This document shows, piece after piece, positions 1 to 6,541 of a DNA stretch of 8,439 nucleotides (within the stretch, counting starts at the first letter, position 1; the number at the start of each line of letters is the position of its first letter). This stretch comes from Rickettsia endosymbiont of Bryobia graminum. GTDB lineage: Bacteria > Pseudomonadota > Alphaproteobacteria > Rickettsiales > Rickettsiaceae. The stretch is from contig JAJIYR010000067.1 of assembly GCA_020881085.1 (NCBI GenBank), positions 1 to 8,439 on the forward strand. The letters are read 5' to 3'. The position numbers and the translations under genes were made by a program. Below the pieces are notes generated by a model, which saw only the letters and a list, made by a program, of their open reading frames with translations, was not told the origin of the DNA and ran no database searches.

Positions 1-1
1 A

Positions 2-82
2 GATGAAGTAATTAATGAGTATATAAATAACCATACAGAAGCTCATAAACCAACTTCTATTTCTAACATTAGATTGGAATAA
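2..82 (+). CDS. C-terminal end of an unrecognised protein (5' part outside window)
   Basis: Reading from base 2 there is an open frame of 26 codons ending in TAA at 80-82. It is rich in polar residues and ends with the residues ISNIRLE. The other two plus frames carry early stops here, so this is the only candidate for a gene entering from the left. No domain can be recognised in so short a piece. It stops just before a GC-rich hairpin pair, and a second open frame begins at 90. The two pieces may therefore be parts of one gene broken by an inserted palindromic element. A single frameshift cannot join them, because the downstream frame has its own stop at 87-89. It could also be chance. Confidence 0.35.
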   Translation, partial: DEVINEYINNHTEAHKPTSISNIRLE

Positions 83-150
83 GCTTTAGCTTAAACTCTA
101 CGGCACTTCTAGTGCCTACCATCAACCTACCGGCTCTCAGCCGCTAGTGG
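83..150. repeat. Paired GC-rich hairpins, candidate Rickettsia palindromic element (RPE)
   Basis: Two compact inverted repeats stand out in very AT-rich surroundings. The first is GGCACT (102-107), loop TCT, AGTGCC (111-116), a perfect 6-bp stem. The second is CGGCT (131-135), loop CTC, AGCCG (139-143), extended by CTA (127-129) pairing with TAG (145-147) across one C-C mismatch. A short direct repeat, CCTACC, lies at 115-120 and 126-131. Rickettsial genomes are known to carry short palindromic elements, some inserted inside genes and translated in frame. The open frame from 90 to 296 crosses this element, which fits that behaviour. I cannot match it to a specific RPE class from memory. The outer boundaries are approximate. 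Confidence 0.45.
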
Positions 151-296
151 TTGAGTATTTAGGAGCAGCTGTTGAGTTAATTACCTCTATTAGTAAGCCT
201 AAAGAACTAAGTAAAGCATGGGATAATTTTGCCAAATCAGCTAAAGATCTTGGAAAAGCTATAAGTAAATCTTTAGGTAGCGAAAAAACACGTTAA
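90..296 (+). pseudogene. Open reading frame with no clear start, probable remnant of a broken gene
   Basis: After a stop at 87-89 the frame stays open for 68 codons to TAA at 294-296. Its first third runs through the GC-rich hairpins. The rest, from about the GTG at 147, reads like real protein: a hydrophobic stretch (EYLGAAVELI) followed by a lysine-, alanine- and serine-rich amphipathic helix (AWDNFAKSAKDLGKAISKSL) and the end GSEKTR. No ATG is available. GTG at 147 is the only plausible start and has no convincing ribosome binding site. I do not recognise the family. It may be the C-terminus of the protein whose earlier part ends at 82, separated by a palindromic element. Its stop overlaps the stop codon of the convergent symporter gene by two bases. 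Confidence 0.4.
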
Positions 297-1687
297 GATA
301 CTTTATTCAGTTTTTTCCATACTAAGCTGATAGTAAATATTGCTAAGCTTGCCATGGTTCCTACAAATACTCCTCTAAGTCCATAGAATTGGTGAGCAAT
401 AAAAATTTCCCATACCAGGAAAATAGTTGCTCCACCAATGCCACTTATAACCATCATTGTTTTTGAAATTGTAATATCAAATAGAGCGAATACTAAAGGA
501 ACTAATATTATTGGTCCCCAGAAACCAGTGATAAATACTACTAAATCAATAACATTATTAAATCTTAAAGAGAGTAATATAGCAGAGCTACCAATTATAA
601 CGTTGGCAATTCTAGCAATTAGTAATAATTTTTTTTGATCTTGGATATTAAACATTGGGTTAAGCAAATCTTTTACTAATGTTATAGTTGTGATATTTAA
701 ATCTGAATCAGCAGTAGACATGACTGCTGCAAGCATTCCAACTATTACTAGCCCTTTTAATCCAGTAGGTATTATTTGGTCGATTAGGTAAGGTAATGCA
801 AAGTTGGATGGTTGCCAAGGATATAAGTTATAAGCTATTAAGCCATTGATAGTAACAATTAATAAAAATAAGCCATATATAGAAGATTTTATATATATAG
901 CTTTTTTTGTTGCGTGTGGATCCTTGTTAATTAATATTCTTTGAATAAAATGTGGATATAAATTCATCACGTAGAAGCCTAACATAGCTGTAAGTGTGTT
1001 AACAAATAACTCGTAGGTAAAATTATTATTATGTATTAGATATGCTTTTTCTGGAGGGATTTGGTGTATAAACTCTAGAAGACCAATTTTTGTTAAGCCG
1101 GATATTGCTATTATTGGAATTGCCACCATCATGGCAAAGAATTGCAATAAATTAGTAAATATTACTGATCGTATCCCTCCTATAGTTGTATAGATAATCA
1201 CAATACTATAGCTTAAGATTACTCCCTGTACATAATTGATTTTTAAGAGGTATTGAAAAATATAACCACTAACGCTTATCTGTGCAGCAACAAATCCGAT
1301 AGATACAATTATACTTGTCATACCAGCAATAAAGCGTCCCACTTTGCCATAATATTTTGATACTATATCTCCTATACTTTTGGCGCCATAATGTTTAATT
1401 ATTTGCGGAACAATGTAGATGGCAATTAATAAATCAATTGGTATTGCAAGTATTAATCCATATGTATATGAGATATCTCCTGCAAAAGCTTTTTCTGCAA
1501 TACCAAAAGTAGTTGCGCCACCAACAGAAGAAACAAAGATTGTTGCAACTAAAAATATCTTACTAGTGGCTGCTTTATTACTTATATTCGCGTAGCTACT
1601 GAAGCTAGCTAATTTAGATTTTTGGTATATACCAACAAAAAGTATTGATATTAAGTATAAAAATACAATAGCAATGTCAATTGTCAT
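293..1687 (-). CDS. Sodium:solute symporter (SSS family), PutP/PanF-like
   Basis: This 464-residue inner-membrane protein has about 12-13 hydrophobic segments and almost no soluble domain, as expected for the sodium:solute symporter family (proline PutP, pantothenate PanF and relatives, usually 450-550 residues). The first segment begins right after MTID. The family pattern GGIRSVIFTNLLQFF starts at residue 170. The conserved helix motif AAVMSTADSDLN covers residues about 320-331, with S324/T325 at the place where PutP-type proteins bind sodium. The substrate cannot be read from sequence; proline, pantothenate or another small metabolite from the host cytosol are reasonable. The start is the first ATG and has no clear Shine-Dalgarno sequence. 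A TATAAT box lies on the minus strand at 1752-1757, without a good -35. The gene stands alone, divergent from the mra operon. Confidence 0.88.
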   Translation of the reverse strand: MTIDIAIVFLYLISILFVGIYQKSKLASFSSYANISNKAATSKIFLVATIFVSSVGGATTFGIAEKAFAGDISYTYGLILAIPIDLLIAIYIVPQIIKHYGAKSIGDIVSKYYGKVGRFIAGMTSIIVSIGFVAAQISVSGYIFQYLLKINYVQGVILSYSIVIIYTTIGGIRSVIFTNLLQFFAMMVAIPIIAISGLTKIGLLEFIHQIPPEKAYLIHNNNFTYELFVNTLTAMLGFYVMNLYPHFIQRILINKDPHATKKAIYIKSSIYGLFLLIVTINGLIAYNLYPWQPSNFALPYLIDQIIPTGLKGLVIVGMLAAVMSTADSDLNITTITLVKDLLNPMFNIQDQKKLLLIARIANVIIGSSAILLSLRFNNVIDLVVFITGFWGPIILVPLVFALFDITISKTMMVISGIGGATIFLVWEIFIAHQFYGLRGVFVGTMASLAIFTISLVWKKLNKVS

Positions 1688-1979
1688 TTTAACCGAATTA
1701 CTTGTTTAATATGTGTATTTCTGAAGCTGACTTATCACTTAATCATCAATAATTATATTGTGTAATAAATTTTAGTGATAGCGATAAATTATATACTATA
1801 GAGTCACCATTGGCGACATAGGTTTAGATTTTTTATCATGACGTGACCTTATGCAATTCACTTTGGAGGTAGTCAAGAATCATAGCAATAATTAGATATG
1901 ATTGCAACTGAATTAATATGACAAATATAACATGATTGGAAGAAAATCTATGATTTATTTAAGAAGTACACAAAAAATC

Positions 1980-2008
1980 TTGACTCTATAGCTACATTTT
2001 AATATTCT
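1980..2008 (+). promoter_or_regulatory. Predicted sigma-70 promoter of the mraZ-rsmH-ftsL-ftsI operon
   Basis: TTGACT at 1980-1985 matches the -35 consensus at five of six bases. It is separated by exactly 17 bases from TATTCT at 2003-2008, which matches the -10 consensus at four of six. Transcription would begin near 2014-2016, leaving a leader of about 150 bases before the mraZ ATG. The predicted operator boxes begin immediately after the -10, which supports this as the regulated start. In AT-rich DNA chance matches are frequent, so the call rests on the combination. Confidence 0.5.
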
Positions 2009-2044
2009 GACCATATAGTCCCACATTATCCCAAATTTTACCAA
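2009..2044 (-). promoter_or_regulatory. Predicted MraZ operator: four 10-bp-phased TGG(G/T) boxes
   Basis: On the minus strand the boxes read TTGGTA (2044-2039), TTGGGA (2034-2029), GTGGGA (2024-2019) and ATGGTC (2014-2009), each exactly 10 bases from the next. E. coli MraZ binds TGGGN direct repeats separated by 5-base spacers, a 10-bp period, upstream of mraZ. The two central boxes match that core fully; the outer two are degenerate. The array starts right behind the predicted -10 and covers the predicted transcription start, as expected for autorepression. Orientation is opposite to transcription. That the local MraZ binds here is inference. Confidence 0.55.
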
Positions 2045-2068
2045 AAATTGTGAGGCTTTAGTTAGATA

Positions 2069-2164
2069 ATGATGTGTGTACCATATTTAAAGAATTTAGT
2101 TACTAATAAGGCTGTAAAATCAAGTATTGAGTCAGTTGCTTATTTTGAGGTAGTTGAAGGTTAA
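2069..2164 (+). CDS. Possible 31-residue leader peptide ahead of mraZ
   Basis: Two adjacent ATG codons (2069 and 2072) open a 31-codon frame that ends at TAA 2162-2164, two bases before the mraZ ATG. An in-frame TAG at 2063-2065 closes it upstream. The peptide begins [10 protein letters not shown] and ends with YFEVVEG; codon choice resembles the neighbouring genes. The only purine-rich site, GAGG at 2052-2055, is 13 bases from the first ATG, which is too far for a good ribosome binding site. The mraZ Shine-Dalgarno sequence lies inside its last codons, so translation could couple to mraZ. It may equally be the relic of a lost gene or chance. Confidence 0.22.
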   Translation: MMCVPYLKNLVTNKAVKSSIESVAYFEVVEG

Positions 2165-2166
2165 AA

Positions 2167-2613
2167 ATGGGAATTTTTTTATCAAAATATATAAATAACC
2201 TTGATAAAAAAGGGCGTGTTTCAGTCCCTGCTAGTTATCGTTCTGCTTTAGGCGACCAGTCATTTAATGGGGTGATAGCCTATCCATCTTTTAGAAATAA
2301 ATGTATTGAAGCTTGTAGTTTAAAAAGATTAGAAGAGTTAAGTAAGATCATTCAAACTTTAGATCCTTACTCTGAAGAGCGGGATGCTTTTGAAACAATT
2401 ATTCTCGCAGAAGCTGTACAACTTTCATTGGATGGTGAGGGGAGAGTAATTCTTCCTAAGTCTTTAATGGACCATGCTGATATTTTAGATCAGGTTTGTT
2501 TTGTAGGGAAAGGATTGATTTTTGAGATGTGGCAGCCACAAAATTATGAGATTTATCTTTCTAGTGCGCGCCAGATTGCTCAAAATAACCGTTTAACTTT
2601 AAAAAACATATAA
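2167..2613 (+). CDS. mraZ: Transcriptional regulator MraZ
   Basis: The 148-residue protein has the standard MraZ layout of two SpoVT-AbrB-type half-domains. Each carries the D-x-x-G-R signature: [14 protein letters not shown] at about residues 12-25 and [13 protein letters not shown] at about 88-100. Between them lies the conserved acidic segment [10 protein letters not shown]. MraZ assembles into a ring and binds repeats upstream of its own gene; in E. coli it represses the mra/dcw operon. Length matches the family (about 140-155). The start has a good Shine-Dalgarno sequence, GAAGG at 2156-2160, six bases upstream. It is the first gene of a tight operon with rsmH, 4 bases downstream, and a likely operator lies at 2009-2044. 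Confidence 0.96.
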   Translation: MGIFLSKYINNLDKKGRVSVPASYRSALGDQSFNGVIAYPSFRNKCIEACSLKRLEELSKIIQTLDPYSEERDAFETIILAEAVQLSLDGEGRVILPKSLMDHADILDQVCFVGKGLIFEMWQPQNYEIYLSSARQIAQNNRLTLKNI

Positions 2614-2617
2614 GGAT

Positions 2618-3559
2618 ATGGATCAGAATAAATTGCTACATAAGCCAGTAATGTTAGAAGAAGTTAAATATCTTTTAAAGCTAAAGGATGATGGTAACTA
2701 CTTAGACTGTACTTTTGGTTTTGGGGGATATAGTAAGATGATTCTTGAAAATAGTGGTGGCAAATTAATAGCTATTGATCGTGATCCTAATGTTAAAATT
2801 TATGCTGACCAGCTTATAAAAGAATATCCAAATAGGGTAAAATTTATTCAAGTTGATTTTGCTGAAAGTATTTCTGAGCTTACCTCACAAAAATTTGACG
2901 GTATAGTTATGGATTTGGGTGTATCTTCTATGCAACTTGATTCAGGAGATAGGGGGTTTTCATTTACTTACGATGGACCTCTTGATATGAGAATGAGTTC
3001 TTCCGGCTATAGCGCTGCTGATTTTATTAACGATGCAGAAGAGCAAGAAATAGCAGATATAATTTATCAATATGGTGATGAAACTCATTCAAGAAAAATT
3101 GCTAAAAAGATAGTAGAAGAAAGAAAAATATCCCCTATTACTAATACCTTAAGATTGGCAAATATTATCCGTAGTTGTTTAGGTTTTAGGAAAGGTAAAA
3201 TAGATCCTGCTACTAAAACTTTTCAAGCGCTTCGTATTTATATTAATGATGAATTGGGTCAATTAGAAAAATTTTTAGATAATTGTAGAAATTTTTTATC
3301 TCCCAAAGGTAAATTAGTAATAGTCTCATTTCATTCACTAGAAGATCGAATAGTTAAGAATTTTTTTAAAATAAATTCAGCAAGACTAGAAGCCAGGTCA
3401 AAATATTCCAAAAAATTAGAGCAACATAATAGTAATGAATGGCTTAAAATTTTGACAAAAAGACCAATCACTCCCACATTAAAAGAAATTGCTGAAAATT
3501 CAAGATCTAGATCCGCAAAATTAAGAGCTGCTGAGAATGTAGCTAAAGGAGAGGATTAA
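2618..3559 (+). CDS. rsmH: 16S rRNA (cytosine(1402)-N4)-methyltransferase RsmH (MraW)
   Basis: RsmH uses S-adenosylmethionine to methylate N4 of C1402 in 16S rRNA, in the ribosomal P site. All family blocks are present in order: HKPVMLEEV near the start, the SAM-binding loop DCTFGFGGYS (residues 30-39), AIDRDP, IVMDLGVSSMQLDSGDRGFS, the PLDMRM segment, YGDETHSRKIA in the inserted helical domain, TFQALRIYINDEL, VSFHSLEDRIVK, and the C-terminal TKRPITPTLKEIAENSRSRSAKLR. At 313 residues it is full length. The SAM loop has Cys in place of the common Gly and Tyr in place of the common His. The only sensible start is ATG 2618; AAGGA at 2612-2616 is one base away, so initiation probably relies on coupling to mraZ. 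Confidence 0.97.
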   Translation: MDQNKLLHKPVMLEEVKYLLKLKDDGNYLDCTFGFGGYSKMILENSGGKLIAIDRDPNVKIYADQLIKEYPNRVKFIQVDFAESISELTSQKFDGIVMDLGVSSMQLDSGDRGFSFTYDGPLDMRMSSSGYSAADFINDAEEQEIADIIYQYGDETHSRKIAKKIVEERKISPITNTLRLANIIRSCLGFRKGKIDPATKTFQALRIYINDELGQLEKFLDNCRNFLSPKGKLVIVSFHSLEDRIVKNFFKINSARLEARSKYSKKLEQHNSNEWLKILTKRPITPTLKEIAENSRSRSAKLRAAENVAKGED

Positions 3560-3561
3560 GC

Positions 3562-3957
3562 ATGTTGGTGAGAATATTTAGTTACTTAGTAGTAATAATC
3601 ATAATTTTTGCTATCTACGGCTTATTTACTATTAAAGATCTAGTTGTCAGTTTACGTTATCAGATTGATAATGTTACAAAGCAAGTTGTAGCAGAGAATA
3701 ATCAAATCCATATCTTAAAGGCTGAGCAAGCTTATCTTATATCGCCAACTAGATTAAGAAAATTATCTGATGCATATTTACAATTAGGTAATATTAAGAT
3801 TACTCAGATGATTACTGATCCTTTAGTCCCTATAAGTAGTAAATATGTAAAATCTGATGATGAAGGTCAGTCACATTTTTCAAAAACAAGTGGTAAATGG
3901 CGTTATAAAACAAATTATAATAATAAATATATTAAGACTGTTTCCAATAAAAATTAG
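3562..3957 (+). CDS. ftsL: FtsL-like cell division protein
   Basis: The 131-residue bitopic protein has a short N-terminus, one transmembrane helix at about residues 4-23 (SYLVVIIIIFAIYGLFTI), and then a stretch with heptad-like spacing of hydrophobic residues up to about residue 70, predicted to be a periplasmic coiled coil. The tail is polar and lysine/asparagine-rich. FtsL family proteins diverge strongly in sequence, so the call rests on this architecture plus its position between rsmH and ftsI, where ftsL lies in most bacteria. FtsL partners with FtsB and FtsQ and activates the FtsW-FtsI septal synthase. The start is well supported: AAGGAGAGGA (3546-3555) lies six bases upstream, and the gap to rsmH is two bases. 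Confidence 0.8.
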   Translation: MLVRIFSYLVVIIIIFAIYGLFTIKDLVVSLRYQIDNVTKQVVAENNQIHILKAEQAYLISPTRLRKLSDAYLQLGNIKITQMITDPLVPISSKYVKSDDEGQSHFSKTSGKWRYKTNYNNKYIKTVSNKN

Positions 3958-3978
3958 GTTCAAAATTGTGAATACAGA

Positions 3979-5682
3979 ATGAGAGATAATATATTTTTCG
4001 AATCAATTAAAAACATTGCATCAAAGATCAAAAAGATTTTTGCTAACGCTGTATTATGGGATATTTCTAACAGTAATATTAAAATTAGATTATTAACAGT
4101 TATATTATTTTTTATATTATTTTTTTGTGGTCTATCATATCGTTTAATTATGATAGCTACTCATGAATATGTTAAACCATCTGAGTATCAAGTAAAAAAC
4201 ATTTTTAGAAAAGAAATAGTAGACCGTAATGGAAATTTACTAGCAGTAAATTTACCTTCTTCTTCTTTATATGCTAACCCTAAAAAAATTATTAATCCAG
4301 AACAATCTGTAGATAAATTATTAAAAATTTTGCCAAAACTTGATAAAGCAAAATTACTTGCTGAATTAAAGAGTGATAAGAGTTTTGTTTGGATACAAAG
4401 AGACCTTCTACCACAAGATCAACAGGCAATATCTAACTTAGGAATGCCGGGATTTATGTTTGAGCAAGAGCAAAAGAGAATTTATACTTTTGCTAATTTA
4501 TTATCGCATGTTATAGGTTATGTAGGTAGAGATTTGGTTGGTCTTTCTGGTTTAGAAAGATCATACAATCAATTTCTAACAGATTCAGACCCAAATATGA
4601 GTGTTGATCAACATAGAAGGCCTTTAGAATTATCAATAGATGTTAGGTTACAAAATATTTTAAGTGAGGAAATAGATCGGTCTATTAAAGAATTTAGTGC
4701 AATAGGAGGTGTGGGCGTAATTGTTAACCCTAACAATGGAGAGATTTTAGCTCTTGTTAGTAAACCTGATTTTAATCCTCACTATCCTAGTTTAGCTAAA
4801 CCTGAGGAGCTGTTTAATATGGCAAGCCTAGGAATATATGAGACTGGTTCTGTATTTAAAACATTAACTATGGCAGTAGCCTTTGATACTAATTGTATCA
4901 CGATGAATGATGCTTATGATATCACTCATATGAAAGTTAATGGATTTAATATTAAGGACGCCCACCCAAGACAAGGTTGGCATAGTGTATCAGAGATTTT
5001 TCTCCATTCATCAAATATTGGCACAAGTCAAATTATTTTTGAGATTGGCAAACAGAGATTTAAGGAATATTTAAAGAAATTAGGTTTATTAGAGCAACTT
5101 AAAATTGAGATACCAGAAAAAGGGACTCCATTATTTCCATCCGATAAAAGGTGGAGTGATCTAACAACTGCAACAATGTCTTATGGTTATGCTCTTTCTA
5201 TTAGTCCTTTGCATTTTGTTCAAGCAATGGTATCAGTAGTTAATGGTGGAGTTTTATATGATTTGACCTTAATTAAAAAGAAAAATCAAAATTTAATAGG
5301 AGTAAAAGTTTTTTCAGAAGAAACTACTAAACAAATGAGTAAATTATTTAGAGCAGTAGTAAAAGAAGGAACTGGTAAGAGGGCAGAAGTAAAAGGATAT
5401 TTTGTAGGTGGGAAAACAGGGACAGCTGAAAAGCTTTCCGCAGCAGGTAATGGTAAAAGAAGATATTTAAAAAATAGTAGATTTGCAGGGTTTCTGGGAG
5501 TCTTGCCTGCTGATAAACCACAATATTTAATTTATATAATGCTTGATGACCCGCAAGGGACAAAAGATACATTTGGCTTTACTACAGGTGGTTGGAATGC
5601 TGCCCCAACAGTAGGTAGAGTTTTTACAAGAATGGTTTCATTATACGGAATAGAACCTATTTATCAGGGTGAGGAGTTATAG
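3979..5682 (+). CDS. ftsI: Penicillin-binding protein 3 (FtsI), septal peptidoglycan transpeptidase
   Basis: This class B penicillin-binding protein crosslinks septal peptidoglycan with FtsW. The 567-residue protein has a cytoplasmic N-terminus of about 35 residues, one membrane anchor at about 36-60, a pedestal domain with RKEIVDRNGNLLA and SHVIGYVGRD, and a C-terminal transpeptidase domain. All three active-site motifs are intact: SVFK with catalytic S291 and K294, S344-S345-N346, and K479-T-G-T482. Size matches alphaproteobacterial FtsI. No Shine-Dalgarno sequence precedes ATG 3979, 21 bases after ftsL. The two genes share a reading frame, and only the ftsL TAG (3955-3957) separates them, so initiation may depend on ribosomes leaving ftsL. 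It is the last gene of the operon; murE does not follow. Confidence 0.96.
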   Translation: MRDNIFFESIKNIASKIKKIFANAVLWDISNSNIKIRLLTVILFFILFFCGLSYRLIMIATHEYVKPSEYQVKNIFRKEIVDRNGNLLAVNLPSSSLYANPKKIINPEQSVDKLLKILPKLDKAKLLAELKSDKSFVWIQRDLLPQDQQAISNLGMPGFMFEQEQKRIYTFANLLSHVIGYVGRDLVGLSGLERSYNQFLTDSDPNMSVDQHRRPLELSIDVRLQNILSEEIDRSIKEFSAIGGVGVIVNPNNGEILALVSKPDFNPHYPSLAKPEELFNMASLGIYETGSVFKTLTMAVAFDTNCITMNDAYDITHMKVNGFNIKDAHPRQGWHSVSEIFLHSSNIGTSQIIFEIGKQRFKEYLKKLGLLEQLKIEIPEKGTPLFPSDKRWSDLTTATMSYGYALSISPLHFVQAMVSVVNGGVLYDLTLIKKKNQNLIGVKVFSEETTKQMSKLFRAVVKEGTGKRAEVKGYFVGGKTGTAEKLSAAGNGKRRYLKNSRFAGFLGVLPADKPQYLIYIMLDDPQGTKDTFGFTTGGWNAAPTVGRVFTRMVSLYGIEPIYQGEEL

Positions 5683-5690
5683 TTAACTCC
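5673..5690. terminator. Hairpin over the ftsI stop codon, possible weak terminator
   Basis: GGAGTTA (5673-5679) pairs perfectly with TAACTCC (5684-5690) across the four-base loop TAGT, and the ftsI stop codon falls largely in the loop. It lies between two convergent genes, where a bidirectional terminator would be expected. However, no T-run follows on either strand, so it is not a canonical intrinsic terminator. It could instead protect the mRNA 3' end. Confidence 0.35.
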
Positions 5691-5724
5691 AATTATGGGT
5701 AAAGAAGTAAATTATTATAGAATA

Positions 5725-6423
5725 TTACTCAATGTCAAAATCAAAATATCGATCTTTATATGGTTCATTTTCTAAAGTATAGTGCCACCACTCTACTTCA
5801 TATTCTTTAAAGCCATGTTTTGTCATCTTACTGCGAAGATAATTACGGTTTTGTAAATATTGTTCTGGTATTAAATTAGACTCATGAGCAGACGCTAAAT
5901 CCATGAGATCTACAGAACTATACATATCTACTGTATTATCATTGAAATAAGCTATAGAGCGCCCATCCTTTAGATCTCTCATAATTGGTTTAGGATTTTT
6001 CTCTAGAGTTTTTCCTAGCTCAATAATTGTTAAATCAACAGTGCTTCCTCGACAATGTGCTGATCTATTTGAAACATAGCCCAACTTGAAAATCTCGGAT
6101 TTACTAATATAAGGATAATAAAATTCTTTCATTTTTTGGTCATTAATATTCATCCCCCAATTAACAAAATGTTGTACAGCCTTATAGGGCCTATAAGCGT
6201 CATAAATTACTAAAGAATAATTATCATTTTTGAGATCCTGTTGAATATCTTTAAGAGCAATTGCTGTTTGTACAGTTAAAACAGTTCTAGGAGCTTTATA
6301 ACCATGGATTCTTTCGCCTATAAAATTTTTATTATCATAGTATATCATGCTTTGGAGAATAGTAGAATCAATTTGATCTAGATATACAAAATTTTCTGGT
6401 AAATTAGAGGTAATATTTTTCAT
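5725..6423 (-). CDS. ddpX: D-Ala-D-Ala dipeptidase, VanX/DdpX type (peptidase M15D)
   Basis: This zinc metallopeptidase family splits the dipeptide D-Ala-D-Ala into D-alanine. The VanX active-site set is complete and correctly spaced: the arginine of YDAYRP (R78), the zinc ligands H123 and D130 in SAHCRGSTVDLT, and the catalytic base E211 with zinc ligand H214 in EWWH. Length (232 residues) fits the family (about 190-240). There is no signal peptide, so it should act in the cytoplasm. With no vancomycin-resistance genes nearby, a role in D-alanine recovery or peptidoglycan turnover is more likely than resistance. AGGA lies 10 bases before the start on the minus strand. It converges on ftsI with a 42-base gap. 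Confidence 0.92.
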   Translation of the reverse strand: MKNITSNLPENFVYLDQIDSTILQSMIYYDNKNFIGERIHGYKAPRTVLTVQTAIALKDIQQDLKNDNYSLVIYDAYRPYKAVQHFVNWGMNINDQKMKEFYYPYISKSEIFKLGYVSNRSAHCRGSTVDLTIIELGKTLEKNPKPIMRDLKDGRSIAYFNDNTVDMYSSVDLMDLASAHESNLIPEQYLQNRNYLRSKMTKHGFKEYEVEWWHYTLENEPYKDRYFDFDIE

Positions 6424-6456
6424 AATTATGTGATCCTAATTACTAATCAGAGGTTA

Positions 6457-6485
6457 TTTATATTGAAAACTATAAATCTGAGCAA
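6457..6485 (-). promoter_or_regulatory. Possible promoter of the D-Ala-D-Ala dipeptidase gene
   Basis: On the minus strand, TTGCTC (6485-6480) is followed after 17 bases by TATAAA (6462-6457). The -10 matches five of six consensus bases, but the -35 only three. Transcription would start near 6450, about 27 bases before the ATG at 6423. The region is extremely AT-rich, so chance matches are likely. Confidence 0.3.
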
Positions 6486-6513
6486 AAATTAATCATTAAT
6501 AATAATAAATTTA

Positions 6514-6541
6514 TTGTCAATATAAAATATTAACATATTAT
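6514..6541 (+). promoter_or_regulatory. Possible promoter of the MFS transporter-queH operon
   Basis: TTGTCA (6514-6519) matches the -35 consensus at five of six bases. TATTAT (6536-6541), 16 bases further, matches the -10 at five of six. Transcription would begin near 6548, about 33 bases ahead of the ATG at 6581. Together with the minus-strand candidate it would make 6424-6580 a divergent promoter region. No operator-like dyad is evident. Confidence 0.4.

Larger units (their letters stand above)
1688..2166. other. 479-base intergenic region between symporter and mraZ
   Basis: This divergent spacer holds the regulatory sites of mraZ (promoter 1980-2008, operator-like boxes 2009-2044), a 31-codon leader frame (2069-2164) and a weak minus-strand -10 (1752-1757) for the symporter. 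The part from about 1760 to 1975 has no recognisable gene, tRNA or strong hairpin. Short open stretches there, such as 1931-2002, have no start codon and read like decayed coding DNA, which is common in rickettsial spacers. Part of the region may therefore be the remains of a lost gene. Confidence 0.6.

Noticed and set aside
438..638. A 66-codon plus-strand open frame
   Set aside because: It lies wholly antisense to the well-conserved symporter gene and has low-complexity composition mirroring its membrane helices; no ribosome binding site.
1802..1816. An imperfect dyad around GTCACC-ATT-GGCGAC, considered as an operator or hairpin
   Set aside because: Six base pairs with an internal A-C mismatch; not positioned at a promoter and no family to assign it to.
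1931..2002. A 23-codon open stretch on the plus strand resembling coding sequence
   Set aside because: It follows a stop codon, has no start codon and overlaps the predicted mraZ promoter; at most decayed coding DNA.
5348..5572. A 74-codon minus-strand open frame
   Set aside because: Antisense to the FtsI transpeptidase domain including the KTGT motif; the leucine-rich product is a shadow of A/T-rich codons.
5695..5775. A short frame beginning ATGGGTAAAGAAG after ftsI, considered as a relic of murE or another dcw gene
   Set aside because: Only 26 codons, overlaps the dipeptidase gene antisense and does not resemble the start of MurE.
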